Below are positions 49,049 to 58,041 of a stretch of DNA of 64,000 nt, in pieces. Each line of letters starts with the position of its first letter. The first letter of the stretch is position 1. The position numbers were made by a program, and so were the translations under genes. Source of the stretch: Rhodopseudomonas palustris (lineage in GTDB: Bacteria; Pseudomonadota; Alphaproteobacteria; Rhizobiales; Xanthobacteraceae); contig JACRJB010000052.1 in NCBI GenBank assembly GCA_016215605.1, positions 1-64,000 of the forward strand, read 5' to 3'. The notes beneath the pieces are model-generated. The model ran no database searches. It saw only the letters and a list, made by a program, of their open reading frames with translations, and was not told the DNA's origin.

Positions 49049-49120
49049 GGGAGGGTTCCACATTCGAACGTCTTGCGGGGGGATGTTCTTGCTTCTACTT
49101 GATTTGCCTGGGGTTTCGCG

Positions 49121-50653
49121 GTGACGCCGGACTCCACGCGCCGACGCGCTTTCATCCAGATCACCCTGCTGTCGATTTCCTTCGCCGTTCTGGTCCTGAT
49201 CAGCTTGGCGTCGGTCTTCCTGATGCAGAAGGCCCGCGAAGACAGCGCCTGGGTCTCCCACACCCTCGAAGTCGAGAACCAGATCTCCCTGGCGCAACTG
49301 CAGATGCGCCGCGCTGAAAGCTTGGAGCGCGGCTTTCTGCTGACGGGTCAGCCCGAATTCATCGAGGATTTCCAGTCCTCCGCGGCTGAGGTGTCGCCGA
49401 TGCTGCGCCGCCTGCAAGAGCTGGTCGCCGACAATCCGGTGCAGCGCCCGCTGATCGACAAAGCGATCCCCCTCGCCGAGACACGACTCGCGAAGTTCAA
49501 GGAGCTGATCGCGCTGGCGCAGGTCGATCGGGCCGAAGAGGCCCGGCAGGTCGTGCGCAACGAAAGCGGCCGCGAGGCCATGAACCAGTTCGCGAGCTAC
49601 ATGACCGCGATGCGGGCGGAGGAGAACAGGCTGTTCGTGATGCGGACGGCCGCCGCCGACCGGAGCCAGTCGCTGGCCTCGATCGTCACCACCACCGGCT
49701 CCGGCCTGGTGCTGGTGCTGGCGGCCTTCTCGATCTTCCTGGTCCGGCGCTCCGCGCGCGCCCGCGACGACGCCGAATCGCTGCTGCGCGAGAACAACCT
49801 CAACCTCGAAAGCACAGTGTCGGAGCGCACCGCCGACCTGCGCGAGGCCAACGAGGAGATCCAGCGCTTCGCCTACATCGTCAGCCACGATCTGCGCTCG
49901 CCGCTGGTCAACATCATGGGCTTCACCAGCGAGCTCGAAGAGCTGCGCGGCGACATCTTCCGCCGGATCGCGACACTGAGCCGCGAGGTCGCCGAAAAGC
50001 AGATGCCGGAGAACGCCGACAGCGACGGCGAGCCGGAGCTGGAAGCAGCCGACCAGCAGCTCTCGGAAGACTTCACCGAGGCGCTCGGCTTCATCAAATC
50101 CTCGATCGGCAAGATGGACCGGCTGATCAGCGCGATCCTCAACCTCACCCGCGAAGGCCGCCGGCAGTTCCAGCCGGTGCCGATCGACACCCGAGAATTG
50201 ATCGAAAACATCGTCTCGACCGTGGCGCATCAGGCCGCCGAGGCGAATGCCGAAATCCGCATCGAGCCGCTGCCGGAAATCGTCAGCGACCGCCTCGCGC
50301 TCGAGCAGATCTTCTCCAATCTCGTCGACAACGCGCTGAAATATCTCAAGGATGGCGTTCCGGGCGACATCCGCATCCGCGGCCGGCAGAAGCTCGGCTT
50401 CGCGATCTTCGAGATCGCCGACAACGGCCGCGGAATCGATCCCAAGGACCATCAGAGAATCTTTGATCTTTTCCGCCGGGCCGGTACACAGGACAAGCCC
50501 GGTCAAGGCATCGGGCTCGCGCACGTCCGCGCGCTCGTCAGGCGGCTCGGCGGAACCATGTCGGTCTCCTCGGCGCTCGGCGAGGGCTCGACCTTCACCA
50601 TCACGTTGCCGATGAAATGGACCACGGCGACCAATCGGGAATCCCGCTCATGA
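49121..50653 (+). CDS. CHASE3-domain sensor histidine kinase
   Basis: A 510-residue membrane kinase. A first membrane segment (about 11-35), a CHASE3-like helical periplasmic sensor (about 40-185), a second segment (about 188-208), a coiled coil, and a kinase core with His256 in SHDLRSPL and ATP-binding N, G1 and G2 boxes (NLVDNALKYL, IADNGRGID, GQGIGLAHV) are seen. An acidic insert of about 45 residues (about 270-320) separates the two phosphotransfer-domain helices, which is not usual. The GTG start is preceded by GGGG. Its stop overlaps the next gene by four bases. Confidence 0.92.
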   Translation: MTPDSTRRRAFIQITLLSISFAVLVLISLASVFLMQKAREDSAWVSHTLEVENQISLAQLQMRRAESLERGFLLTGQPEFIEDFQSSAAEVSPMLRRLQELVADNPVQRPLIDKAIPLAETRLAKFKELIALAQVDRAEEARQVVRNESGREAMNQFASYMTAMRAEENRLFVMRTAAADRSQSLASIVTTTGSGLVLVLAAFSIFLVRRSARARDDAESLLRENNLNLESTVSERTADLREANEEIQRFAYIVSHDLRSPLVNIMGFTSELEELRGDIFRRIATLSREVAEKQMPENADSDGEPELEAADQQLSEDFTEALGFIKSSIGKMDRLISAILNLTREGRRQFQPVPIDTRELIENIVSTVAHQAAEANAEIRIEPLPEIVSDRLALEQIFSNLVDNALKYLKDGVPGDIRIRGRQKLGFAIFEIADNGRGIDPKDHQRIFDLFRRAGTQDKPGQGIGLAHVRALVRRLGGTMSVSSALGEGSTFTITLPMKWTTATNRESRS

Positions 50654-51093
50654 GCAACCCAGTCACCATCATCATGATCGAGGACGATGAGGGCCACGCG
50701 CGCCTGATCGAACGCAACATCCGGAGGTCCGGCGTCAACAACGAGATCATCCCGTTCACGTCCGGTACAGCCGCGCTGAACTACCTGTTCGGGCCGGACG
50801 GTTCCGGCGTCGAGCACCAGAACCGCGCCCTGCTGGTGCTGCTCGATCTCAACCTGCCGGACACCAGCGGAATCGACATTCTCCGCCGCATCAAGGAGAA
50901 CGATCATCTCAAATGCACGCCCGTCGTGGTGCTCACCACCACCGACGACGCGCAGGAAATCAAGCGTTGCTACGAACTCGGCTGCAACGTCTACATCACC
51001 AAGCCGGTGAACTACGAGAGCTTCGCCAACGCGATTCGCCAGCTCGGCCTGTTCTTCTCCGTGATCCAGGTTCCTCAAACCGAGGCTACATGA
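50650..51093 (+). CDS. Single-domain response regulator
   Basis: A 147-residue receiver-only protein of the Rcp1-like type: acidic pair in IEDDEGH, phosphoacceptor Asp in LLDLNLPDTSG, Thr in LTTTDD and Lys in YITKPVNY. Without an output domain it should pass phosphate to or from the partner kinases. ATGA overlaps join it to the kinase before (50650-50653) and the kinase after (51090-51093). Confidence 0.93.
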   Translation: MSNPVTIIMIEDDEGHARLIERNIRRSGVNNEIIPFTSGTAALNYLFGPDGSGVEHQNRALLVLLDLNLPDTSGIDILRRIKENDHLKCTPVVVLTTTDDAQEIKRCYELGCNVYITKPVNYESFANAIRQLGLFFSVIQVPQTEAT

Positions 51094-52178
51094 CCCCTGC
51101 TTCGCCGACCCTGCTGTACATCGACGACGACGAGGCGCTCGGGCGCCTGGTCTCGCGCGGCTTGAAGCGACAGGGGTACTGCGTCGAACACGTGCTGAGC
51201 GGCGAAGCCGGGCTCGAGCGCCTGCGCAAGGGCGGCATCGACGTCGTCGCGCTCGACCAGTACATGCCGGGCCTCGACGGCCTGGAGACGCTGGAGCAGA
51301 TCCAGAACATTCCCGACGCGCCGCCGGTGGTGTTCGTCACCGCCTCGCAGGATTCCAGCATCGCGGTGACCGCGCTGAAGGCCGGCGCCGCTGACTATCT
51401 GGTCAAGGACACCCAGGGCGACTTCGTACCGTTGCTCCAGGTCGCCGCCGATCAGGCGCTGCGCCAGGCCGTCATCCGCAAGGCGCGCGACGACGCCGAG
51501 GCCGAAGTCCGCGCCTCGCGCGACCGCTATGCGGCGCTCGCGGCCGAACGCGAGATGCTGCTGCGCGAGGTCAATCACCGCGTCGGCAATTCGCTGCAGA
51601 TCATCGCCTCGCTGCTGCATCTGCAGGCCTCCTCCAGCAAGGAGAGCGAGGTCAAGGCGGCGCTCACCAACGCGATGGGCCGCGTCGCCGCAGTCGCTCA
51701 GGTGCACCGCCGGCTGTACACCTCGCACGACCTCAAGAGCGTGATGCTGAACCAGTATCTCGAAGCGCTGCTCGAGGATCTGCGGCGGTCGGCGGAAGGC
51801 AACCGGATGTCGCGGCTGACGCTGTCGGCCGAAGCCGTCGAGATCGACCCCGACCGCGCGGTGGCGATCGGCATCGTCGTCAACGAGCTGGTGATGAACG
51901 CCGTCAAGTACGCCTATCCGGAAGGCAAGGGCCCGATCCACGTCGTGCTGAAGGCCGACGGCGACGATCTCGAACTGGCGATTTCCGACGACGGCGTCGG
52001 CCTCGCCGTCAAGGCCAACCCGCAATCCACCGGCATGGGCCAGCGCATCGTCAACGCGATGGCCACCAAGCTCGACGCCAGCGTCCAGCGCGACCCCGCC
52101 CATTCCGGCACCCGGATGGTGCTGCGCTTCCGCCGCACCAACACCCCGGCGCCCGCGCCGACCCCTGCGGCCGCCTGA
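51090..52178 (+). CDS. Hybrid receiver / HisKA_2-type (HWE-like) histidine kinase
   Basis: A 362-residue soluble protein. An N-terminal receiver domain (about 1-120; YIDDDEAL, Asp in VALDQYMPG, Lys in YLVKDT) is followed by a coiled coil and a HisKA_2-type phosphotransfer region with His in LLREVNHRVGNSLQ, then a HATPase (NELVMNAVKYAYPEG, ISDDGVGLA). Kinases of this class often feed the PhyR-NepR-EcfG general stress pathway in alphaproteobacteria. Translation is coupled to the regulator gene before it. Confidence 0.92.
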   Translation: MTPASPTLLYIDDDEALGRLVSRGLKRQGYCVEHVLSGEAGLERLRKGGIDVVALDQYMPGLDGLETLEQIQNIPDAPPVVFVTASQDSSIAVTALKAGAADYLVKDTQGDFVPLLQVAADQALRQAVIRKARDDAEAEVRASRDRYAALAAEREMLLREVNHRVGNSLQIIASLLHLQASSSKESEVKAALTNAMGRVAAVAQVHRRLYTSHDLKSVMLNQYLEALLEDLRRSAEGNRMSRLTLSAEAVEIDPDRAVAIGIVVNELVMNAVKYAYPEGKGPIHVVLKADGDDLELAISDDGVGLAVKANPQSTGMGQRIVNAMATKLDASVQRDPAHSGTRMVLRFRRTNTPAPAPTPAAA

Positions 52179-52190
52179 GAGTCGTCCGCG

Positions 52191-52862
52191 ATGCTCCCCT
52201 GGACCAAGCTGGCCACCGCGCCGATCCCCGGCGGCGACGAATTGCGGCTGATGCGACGCGGCGACGAGTTCTCGATCCGGCTCGGCGCCAACGAGCTGAT
52301 GAACAGCCGGCTCGGCGGCTCCGAGGAAGCGCTGGCCACCCTCGCCTGCAAGAAGCTCGATGGCCGCAGCCGGCCGCGGGTGCTGATCGGCGGGCTCGGC
52401 ATGGGCTTCACGCTGCGCGCCGCGCTCGCGGTGTTCGGCGACGATGCGGCCATCGAGGTCGCCGAACTGGTGCCTGAAGTGATCGACTGGGGCCGCGGCG
52501 AAATGGCCGGCCTGTTCGGCGACAGCCTGACCGATCCGCGCGTCAGCCTCGTCGCCCGCGACGTCGGCGAACTGATCCGCGATGGCGCCGGACGCTACGA
52601 CGCCATTCTGCTCGACGTCGACAACGGCCCCGAGGGACTGTCCCGCAAGGCCAATGACCGCTTGTACGACGCCGCCGGCCTCGCCGCGACCCGCGCCGCC
52701 CTGCGGGGCGCCGGCGTACTGGCGCTTTGGTCGTCCGGACCGGACGACGCCTTCACCCGGCGCCTGCGCCAGAGCGGATTCGCCGTCAACGAGGTGCCGG
52801 TGCGCGCCGTCGGCAAGCGCGGCGGCTCCCGGCACTGGATCTGGCTCGCCGTCCGCGGCTGA
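52191..52862 (+). CDS. Spermidine-synthase-like methyltransferase-fold protein
   Basis: A 223-residue Rossmann-fold protein. Motif I is VLIGGLGMGFTLRA, followed by an acidic residue in VAELVPEVIDWG and DAILLDVDNGPEG. This matches the spermidine synthase-like group found in many genomes, but the polyamine-specific parts cannot be shown, so the substrate is unknown. It starts 12 bases after the kinase and may belong to the same operon. Confidence 0.82.
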   Translation: MLPWTKLATAPIPGGDELRLMRRGDEFSIRLGANELMNSRLGGSEEALATLACKKLDGRSRPRVLIGGLGMGFTLRAALAVFGDDAAIEVAELVPEVIDWGRGEMAGLFGDSLTDPRVSLVARDVGELIRDGAGRYDAILLDVDNGPEGLSRKANDRLYDAAGLAATRAALRGAGVLALWSSGPDDAFTRRLRQSGFAVNEVPVRAVGKRGGSRHWIWLAVRG

Positions 52863-53057
52863 CCGCCGAAAGACCTAGCGCCGCCCGCCTGCCCGACCTT
52901 GCCATTTTGTCGCAGCTCGGGCAGCTTCCGCCGCGCCGGACCAGCGCCTCGGGGGGAGCGCGCCGACGGCACCCGGGATCGACACCTTGACCATCCGACA
53001 TCTTGCCGCCGCGCCGAGCGGCGCCGCTGCCCAACTCTGCGCTCCGACGAGGCCGGC

Positions 53058-54275
53058 GTGACACCGGTCCTGATCTTCGGCATCCCGCTCGATTTCGTGC
53101 TGTTCGCGCTGACCCTGCTCGGGGTCGCGGTGTTTCATCGCCACACGCTGTGGATCGCGCTGGCCGGCCTCGGCACCATCACGGCGTACAAACTGATGTT
53201 CGCCGGCTTCAAAACCGGCACCGGCGTGCTCGGACTGACGCTGCACCTGCAGCACGAATGGGTGACGCTGGCGAACCTGTTCCTGCTGCTGATGGGCTTC
53301 GCGCTGCTGTCGGCGCATTTCGAGAAGAGCGGCATTCCGGACGAGATGCCGGCGCTGCTGCCGGACGACTGGAAGGGCCCGGTCGTGCTGCTCGGCCTGG
53401 TGTTCGTGCTGTCGAGCTTCCTCGACAACATCGCCGCGGCGCTGATCGGCGGCATGGTGGCGCGCCACGTGTTTCGCGGCCGGGTGCACATCGGCTACCT
53501 CGCGGCGATCGTCGCGGCCTCCAACGCCGGCGGCTCCGGCAGCGTGGTCGGCGACACCACGACGACGATGATGTGGATCGCCGGCGTCAGTCCGCTCAGC
53601 GTGGTCGAGGCCTATGTCGCCGCCGGCACCGCGCTGCTGCTGTTCGCCGTCCCGGCCTCGATCCAGCAGCAGAACTTCTCGCCGATCGTCAAGGATCCGC
53701 CGCGCGGGCTGAAGATCGAATGGGTCCGGGTCGGCATCGTCGCCGCGATTCTGATCGCCGCGCTCGCCGCCAACATCACCGCCAACCTCAAATTCCCGGC
53801 GCTGCTCGACCAGCTGCCGCTGCTCGGCCTCGCCGTCTGGGCGGTGCTGCTCGTCACCGCGCCGATCCGCCGGCCGGACTGGGAGCTGATGCCGTCGACG
53901 CTGAAGGGCACGATCTTCCTGCTGGCGCTGGTCACCGCCGCGTCGATGATGCCGGTCGAGCAATTGCCGGCGGCGAGCTGGCAGACCGCGCTCGGGCTCG
54001 GCTTCGTCTCCGCCGGCTTCGACAACATTCCGCTGACCGCGCTGGCGCTGAAACAGGGCGGCTACGACTGGGGCTTCCTCGCCTACGCGGTCGGCTTCGG
54101 CGGCTCGATGATGTGGTTCGGCTCGTCCGCCGGCGTCGCCCTCACCAACATGTTCCCCGAGGGCAAGTCAGTCTATCTGTGGCTGCGCTTCGGCTGGCAC
54201 GTCGGCCTCGCTTATTTCCTCGGCTTCTTCGTGATGCTGGCGACGATCGGCTGGCTGCCGGACGCGATCCGCTGA
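53058..54275 (+). CDS. Ion-transporter-superfamily membrane permease
   Basis: A 405-residue protein with about 11 hydrophobic segments. Half-repeat signatures [14 protein letters not shown] and [14 protein letters not shown] (with the family's Asp-Asn pair in each half), plus [18 protein letters not shown], place it with the NhaD, ArsB and CitM-like carriers of the ion transporter superfamily. The substrate, sodium/proton or citrate-like, cannot be decided. The GTG at 53058 follows GAGG by 5 bases; the frame is open well upstream. Confidence 0.85.
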   Translation: MTPVLIFGIPLDFVLFALTLLGVAVFHRHTLWIALAGLGTITAYKLMFAGFKTGTGVLGLTLHLQHEWVTLANLFLLLMGFALLSAHFEKSGIPDEMPALLPDDWKGPVVLLGLVFVLSSFLDNIAAALIGGMVARHVFRGRVHIGYLAAIVAASNAGGSGSVVGDTTTTMMWIAGVSPLSVVEAYVAAGTALLLFAVPASIQQQNFSPIVKDPPRGLKIEWVRVGIVAAILIAALAANITANLKFPALLDQLPLLGLAVWAVLLVTAPIRRPDWELMPSTLKGTIFLLALVTAASMMPVEQLPAASWQTALGLGFVSAGFDNIPLTALALKQGGYDWGFLAYAVGFGGSMMWFGSSAGVALTNMFPEGKSVYLWLRFGWHVGLAYFLGFFVMLATIGWLPDAIR

Positions 54276-54333
54276 GGCGGGTCGACGGCTCGCACGGCTC
54301 GCGGCCCCGGCCGCGCGCTGCTATGCTCGCGCC

Positions 54334-55008
54334 ATGGCCTCCCGCGACTCCGCCAATGCCGAGATCACCCCCGAAGTCTTGCTGCGCGCTTACGCCTGCG
54401 GCATCTTCCCGATGGCCGAGAGCATCGACGATCCGACGCTGTTCTGGGTCGAGCCGGAGCTGCGCGGCATCATTCCGCTGGGCGGCTTTCGCGTCGCCTC
54501 CCGCCTCGCCCGCACGGTGCGCTCGGACGCTTTCACCGTCACCGTCGACCGCGACTTCAAGGGCGTGATCGACGGCTGCGCCGCGCCGCAGCCCGGCCGC
54601 GACGACACCTGGATCAACCGGCGGATCCGCGAGCTGTACAGCGGGCTCTACGACATCGGCCATTGCCACAGCGTCGAAGTCTGGCAGAACGGCGATTTGG
54701 TCGGCGGCCTCTACGGCGTCAGCCTCGGCCGTGCGTTCTTCGGCGAGAGCATGTTTCACCGCACCCGCGACGCGTCGAAAGTGGCGCTGGTGCATCTCGT
54801 CGCCCGCCTGCTCGCCGGCGGCTACGAACTACTCGACACCCAATACGTGACCGATCATCTGCGCAGCTTCGGCGCCATCGAAGTGCCGCGGCAGCGCTAC
54901 CGATCCTTGCTCGACGACGCGCTCGGCGGCATCGCCGCATTCGACGCGCTCCCGGTCGACCGCCCGGTCACCGGCGCCGAGGCGCTCGATATCATCAGCG
55001 CGCGCTGA
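54334..55008 (+). CDS. aat: Leucyl/phenylalanyl-tRNA-protein transferase
   Basis: A 224-residue N-end-rule enzyme that adds Leu or Phe to proteins with N-terminal Arg or Lys for ClpAP degradation. Features: [10 protein letters not shown] near the start, [38 protein letters not shown] and [14 protein letters not shown]. Length normal. It ends 9 bases from the convergent DUF2155 gene. Confidence 0.96.
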   Translation: MASRDSANAEITPEVLLRAYACGIFPMAESIDDPTLFWVEPELRGIIPLGGFRVASRLARTVRSDAFTVTVDRDFKGVIDGCAAPQPGRDDTWINRRIRELYSGLYDIGHCHSVEVWQNGDLVGGLYGVSLGRAFFGESMFHRTRDASKVALVHLVARLLAGGYELLDTQYVTDHLRSFGAIEVPRQRYRSLLDDALGGIAAFDALPVDRPVTGAEALDIISAR

Positions 55009-55017
55009 GAGACCTTA

Positions 55018-55971
55018 CTACCTGAACTGCGGAAGCGGCGGCGGCGCCTGCTGGGTCTGGCGCGGCTGCGGCGGCGGCTGTTGCCGGCGGCGCTGTTGCG
55101 GCGGCGCGGTCGCGGGCTTCGGCGCGTCGGGCTGGGCGGTGGCGACGCTCGGCGTCTCCGGGTCCTTACAATCGGTCAGCCAGATGTCGTAGATCGGGTG
55201 CTCGACGGCATGCAGGCCGGGACTCGCGGCGAACATCCAGCCGGAATAGATCCGCTTCACCTCGCCCTGCAGCGTGATCTCGTCGACCTCGACGAAGGCG
55301 TCGGTGTTGGCCGCCTCGGTCGAGGGCCGCGTGTAGCAGGCGTCGGTCTTCACCCGCAGTGCGCCGAACTGCACGGTCTCGCCGATGTCGGCGTCGAAGC
55401 TGATGGTGCGGCCGGTGATCTTGTCGAGGCCGGTGAAGCTCGCCTTCTTGTTGATGATCTTCTGCGCCGGCGGCTCGGTGACGATCTCGTCGCCGGGCTG
55501 CAGCGTCGCCGGCGTCGGCGGCGCGCCCCGCGGCTGACGCTGGCCGGGCGGCAGGCCCGGCAGCGGATTGGCGCCCGGCGCCGTGGCGACGCCCGGCTGG
55601 GCCGGCGCACCCGGCTGCGGCGACGCGGCCGGCGGAACGTTGGCGGTGGCCGGCGGGGTCTGCGGAACGACCGTAGTGCCGGGCGGCGGCGGCAGAGGCT
55701 GCGATTGCACCGGGCCGGGCAGCGCCGAGCCCTGCGGCGGCCGGGTCGGCGCCGGCAGCACGCGGCCCTGCGGCGGCAGGTCCGGAACCTCTTCCTCGTC
55801 GTCCATCTGCGGCCCGCCGCGCGGGATCGCGCCGGGCGGACGCGGCGCCGGATCCGAGAAAATATTGCCGATCTGCGCCTGCGCGGGCGGCGCGAGCGTG
55901 ATCATGGGGGCGGCGATCAGCGCCGCAAGACCGACAAGACAGAGGCTTCGGGACATTCCGCGCGGCTTCAA
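55018..55971 (-). CDS. DUF2155-domain exported protein
   Basis: A 317-residue protein. Signal peptide (about 1-33, ends AQA), then a Pro/Gly/Gln-rich disordered region of about 120 residues, a DUF2155 domain (about 165-275; FDADIGETVQFGALRV, YSGWMFAASPGLHAVEHPIYDIWL) and a Pro/Gln-rich tail. DUF2155 proteins are common in alphaproteobacteria and have no set function; gene neighbourhood with accC, aat and complex I NDUFA12 is often shared. Not in an evident operon here. Confidence 0.88.
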   Translation of the reverse strand: MKPRGMSRSLCLVGLAALIAAPMITLAPPAQAQIGNIFSDPAPRPPGAIPRGGPQMDDEEEVPDLPPQGRVLPAPTRPPQGSALPGPVQSQPLPPPPGTTVVPQTPPATANVPPAASPQPGAPAQPGVATAPGANPLPGLPPGQRQPRGAPPTPATLQPGDEIVTEPPAQKIINKKASFTGLDKITGRTISFDADIGETVQFGALRVKTDACYTRPSTEAANTDAFVEVDEITLQGEVKRIYSGWMFAASPGLHAVEHPIYDIWLTDCKDPETPSVATAQPDAPKPATAPPQQRRRQQPPPQPRQTQQAPPPLPQFR

Positions 55972-56189
55972 AATGACGAATCAGGCTTGCGACATTCTAC
56001 AGCTTCGGCCGCTTGCATCGGTCCCGGTTAACACGCCGAATACGGCGGGGGAAGGGCGACCGCCCGCGCCCTGCCCGCTGGCCATCGGCCGCCGCAGCTG
56101 AAATAATCGCCGCAGGCGCAAGCGCGGGATCAACTCGACGCCGCCGCACCATTCCGGGTCAACCGGAAGGAACCGGGGAAACGACACAG

Positions 56190-56969
56190 ATGACCGACCG
56201 AATTCGGCTGGACGGCAAGGTGGCGCTCGTCACCGGCGCCGCGGGAGTGATCGGACGCGCGACCCTCGAACTGCTCGCCCGGCGCGGCGCCCGCATCGTC
56301 GCGGTCGATCGCGATCAGCAAGCGCTGGCGCAGGCGGTCGCCACCCTGCCGGCCTCGGCGCAGCCGCTGTCGCTCACCGCCGACGTCACCGACGAAGATC
56401 AGGTCGCCTCCTACGTCCGCACCGCGCTCGAGCGCTGCGGCCGGATCGACGTGTTCTACAACAATGCCGGCATCGAGGGCGACATCACCCCGATCGTGCG
56501 TACCTCGCTCGACGCCTTCCGCCGGGTGCTCGACGTCAACGTCGTCGGGGTGTTTCTCGGCATGAAGCACGTGCTGCCGATCATGATGCAGCAGGGCGCG
56601 GGCAGCATCATCAACACCGCCTCGATCGCCGGCCTGATCGGCTCCAGCGACATCGTTGCCTACACCGCCAGCAAGCACGCGGTGATCGGCATGACCAAGA
56701 CCGCGGCGCTGGAATGTGGCGACAGTGGCGTGCGCGTCAACTGCGTTTGCCCCGGCATGATCGACAGCCGGATGCTGAGCGCGATCGTCGAAGGCCGCAA
56801 TCCCGGCCCGACGCCGGTGCCGAACGACCGCGTGGTCGAACGCATTCCGATGCGACGGCTCGGCACCGCCGCCGAGGTCGCGTCGGTGGTGGCGTTCCTC
56901 GCGTCCGATGAATCCGGCTACGTCTCTGGCTCGGCCTATACGGTCGACGGCGGCCGCATCGCGAGCTAA
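56190..56969 (+). CDS. Short-chain dehydrogenase/reductase
   Basis: A 259-residue SDR. NAD(P) site TGAAGVIG (TGxxxGxG) near residues 15-22, NNAG, and the catalytic Tyr-Lys in YTASKHAVIG with Ser in the NTASIAG stretch. An acidic residue after the second beta strand (VAVDRD) suggests NAD rather than NADP. The substrate is unknown. It lies 29 bases before an esterase gene and is probably co-transcribed with it. Confidence 0.9.
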   Translation: MTDRIRLDGKVALVTGAAGVIGRATLELLARRGARIVAVDRDQQALAQAVATLPASAQPLSLTADVTDEDQVASYVRTALERCGRIDVFYNNAGIEGDITPIVRTSLDAFRRVLDVNVVGVFLGMKHVLPIMMQQGAGSIINTASIAGLIGSSDIVAYTASKHAVIGMTKTAALECGDSGVRVNCVCPGMIDSRMLSAIVEGRNPGPTPVPNDRVVERIPMRRLGTAAEVASVVAFLASDESGYVSGSAYTVDGGRIAS

Positions 56970-56998
56970 TCATTCCATCTCAACAGGTCACAGCCAAC

Positions 56999-57943
56999 AT
57001 GCCAGCCAAACTCGATCCCGATGCCGCCGCCGTCTACAAGGCGTTCCAGGAGGCCGGACGTCCGGCCTATGAAGATCTCAGCGCTGACGAAGCGCGCGCC
57101 TACTACCTCGCCGCCCGTGTCGTCAGCAATCCCGACCCGCGCGAGCTCGCGTCGGTGCAGTCGATCGCGATCCCCGGCCCGGCCGGCGACATCCCGGCCC
57201 GGATCTACACCCCGAAGACGCTGCGCCAGGCCGACGGGCTGGCGCCGGCGCTGGTGTTCTTTCACGGCGGCGGCTGGGTGATCGGCAATCTCGACACCCA
57301 CGACGTGGTGTGCCGCGCCATCGCCGACGAGGGCCAGCTGATCGTCGTCTCGGTCGATTACCGGCTCGCCCCGGAACACAAATTCCCCGCCGCGGTCGAC
57401 GATGCGATCGCCGCGACCCGGTGGATCGCCGACAACGCCCGCCAGCTCGGGATCGATCCCGAGCAGCTCTGCGTCGGCGGCGACAGCGCCGGCGGCAATC
57501 TGTCGGCGGTGGTGGCGATCTACGCCCGCGACCACGGCGGCCCGCTGCTCGCCGGGCAAGTGCTGATCTATCCGGCGACCGATTTCGCGATGAGCCATCC
57601 GTCGCACAGCGAGCCGGAGACCAGCGTGCTGCTGACGCATTCCGTCATTCGCTGGTTTCGCGATCACTATCTCACCGGCGCGCACGACGAGCAGGACTGG
57701 CGCGCCTCGCCGGCCCGCGTCGAAACCCTCGCCGGCCTGCCGCCGGCCTTCGTCATCACCGCCGGCGCCGATCCGCTGCGCGACGAAGGCGACGAATACG
57801 CCCGCCGCCTTGCCGACGCCGGCGTGCCGGTGACACATCGCACCTATCCGGGCCAGTTTCACGGCTTCTTCACCATGGGCAAGCTGCTGAACCAGGCCAA
57901 TGTCGCGGTCGGCGAGATCGGCGGCTGGCTGAAGGCGCTGTAG
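56999..57943 (+). CDS. Alpha/beta hydrolase fold-3 (HSL-type) esterase
   Basis: A 314-residue esterase of the hormone-sensitive-lipase group. The oxyanion motif is HGGGWVIG, the nucleophile Ser lies in GDSAGGN, the Asp in AGADPLRDEG, and the His in FHGFF. It hydrolyses short acyl esters; the true substrate is unknown. Follows the SDR gene closely. Confidence 0.92.
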   Translation: MPAKLDPDAAAVYKAFQEAGRPAYEDLSADEARAYYLAARVVSNPDPRELASVQSIAIPGPAGDIPARIYTPKTLRQADGLAPALVFFHGGGWVIGNLDTHDVVCRAIADEGQLIVVSVDYRLAPEHKFPAAVDDAIAATRWIADNARQLGIDPEQLCVGGDSAGGNLSAVVAIYARDHGGPLLAGQVLIYPATDFAMSHPSHSEPETSVLLTHSVIRWFRDHYLTGAHDEQDWRASPARVETLAGLPPAFVITAGADPLRDEGDEYARRLADAGVPVTHRTYPGQFHGFFTMGKLLNQANVAVGEIGGWLKAL

Positions 57944-58041
57944 CCGCCGTCGGATTGACCGGCGTCAACGTCGCCCGGCGCCGAAGCGGCGAAGTTGCGC
58001 CTCCGTGACGAGAGGGCCGCCGCGCGGCGCACATACGTTCC

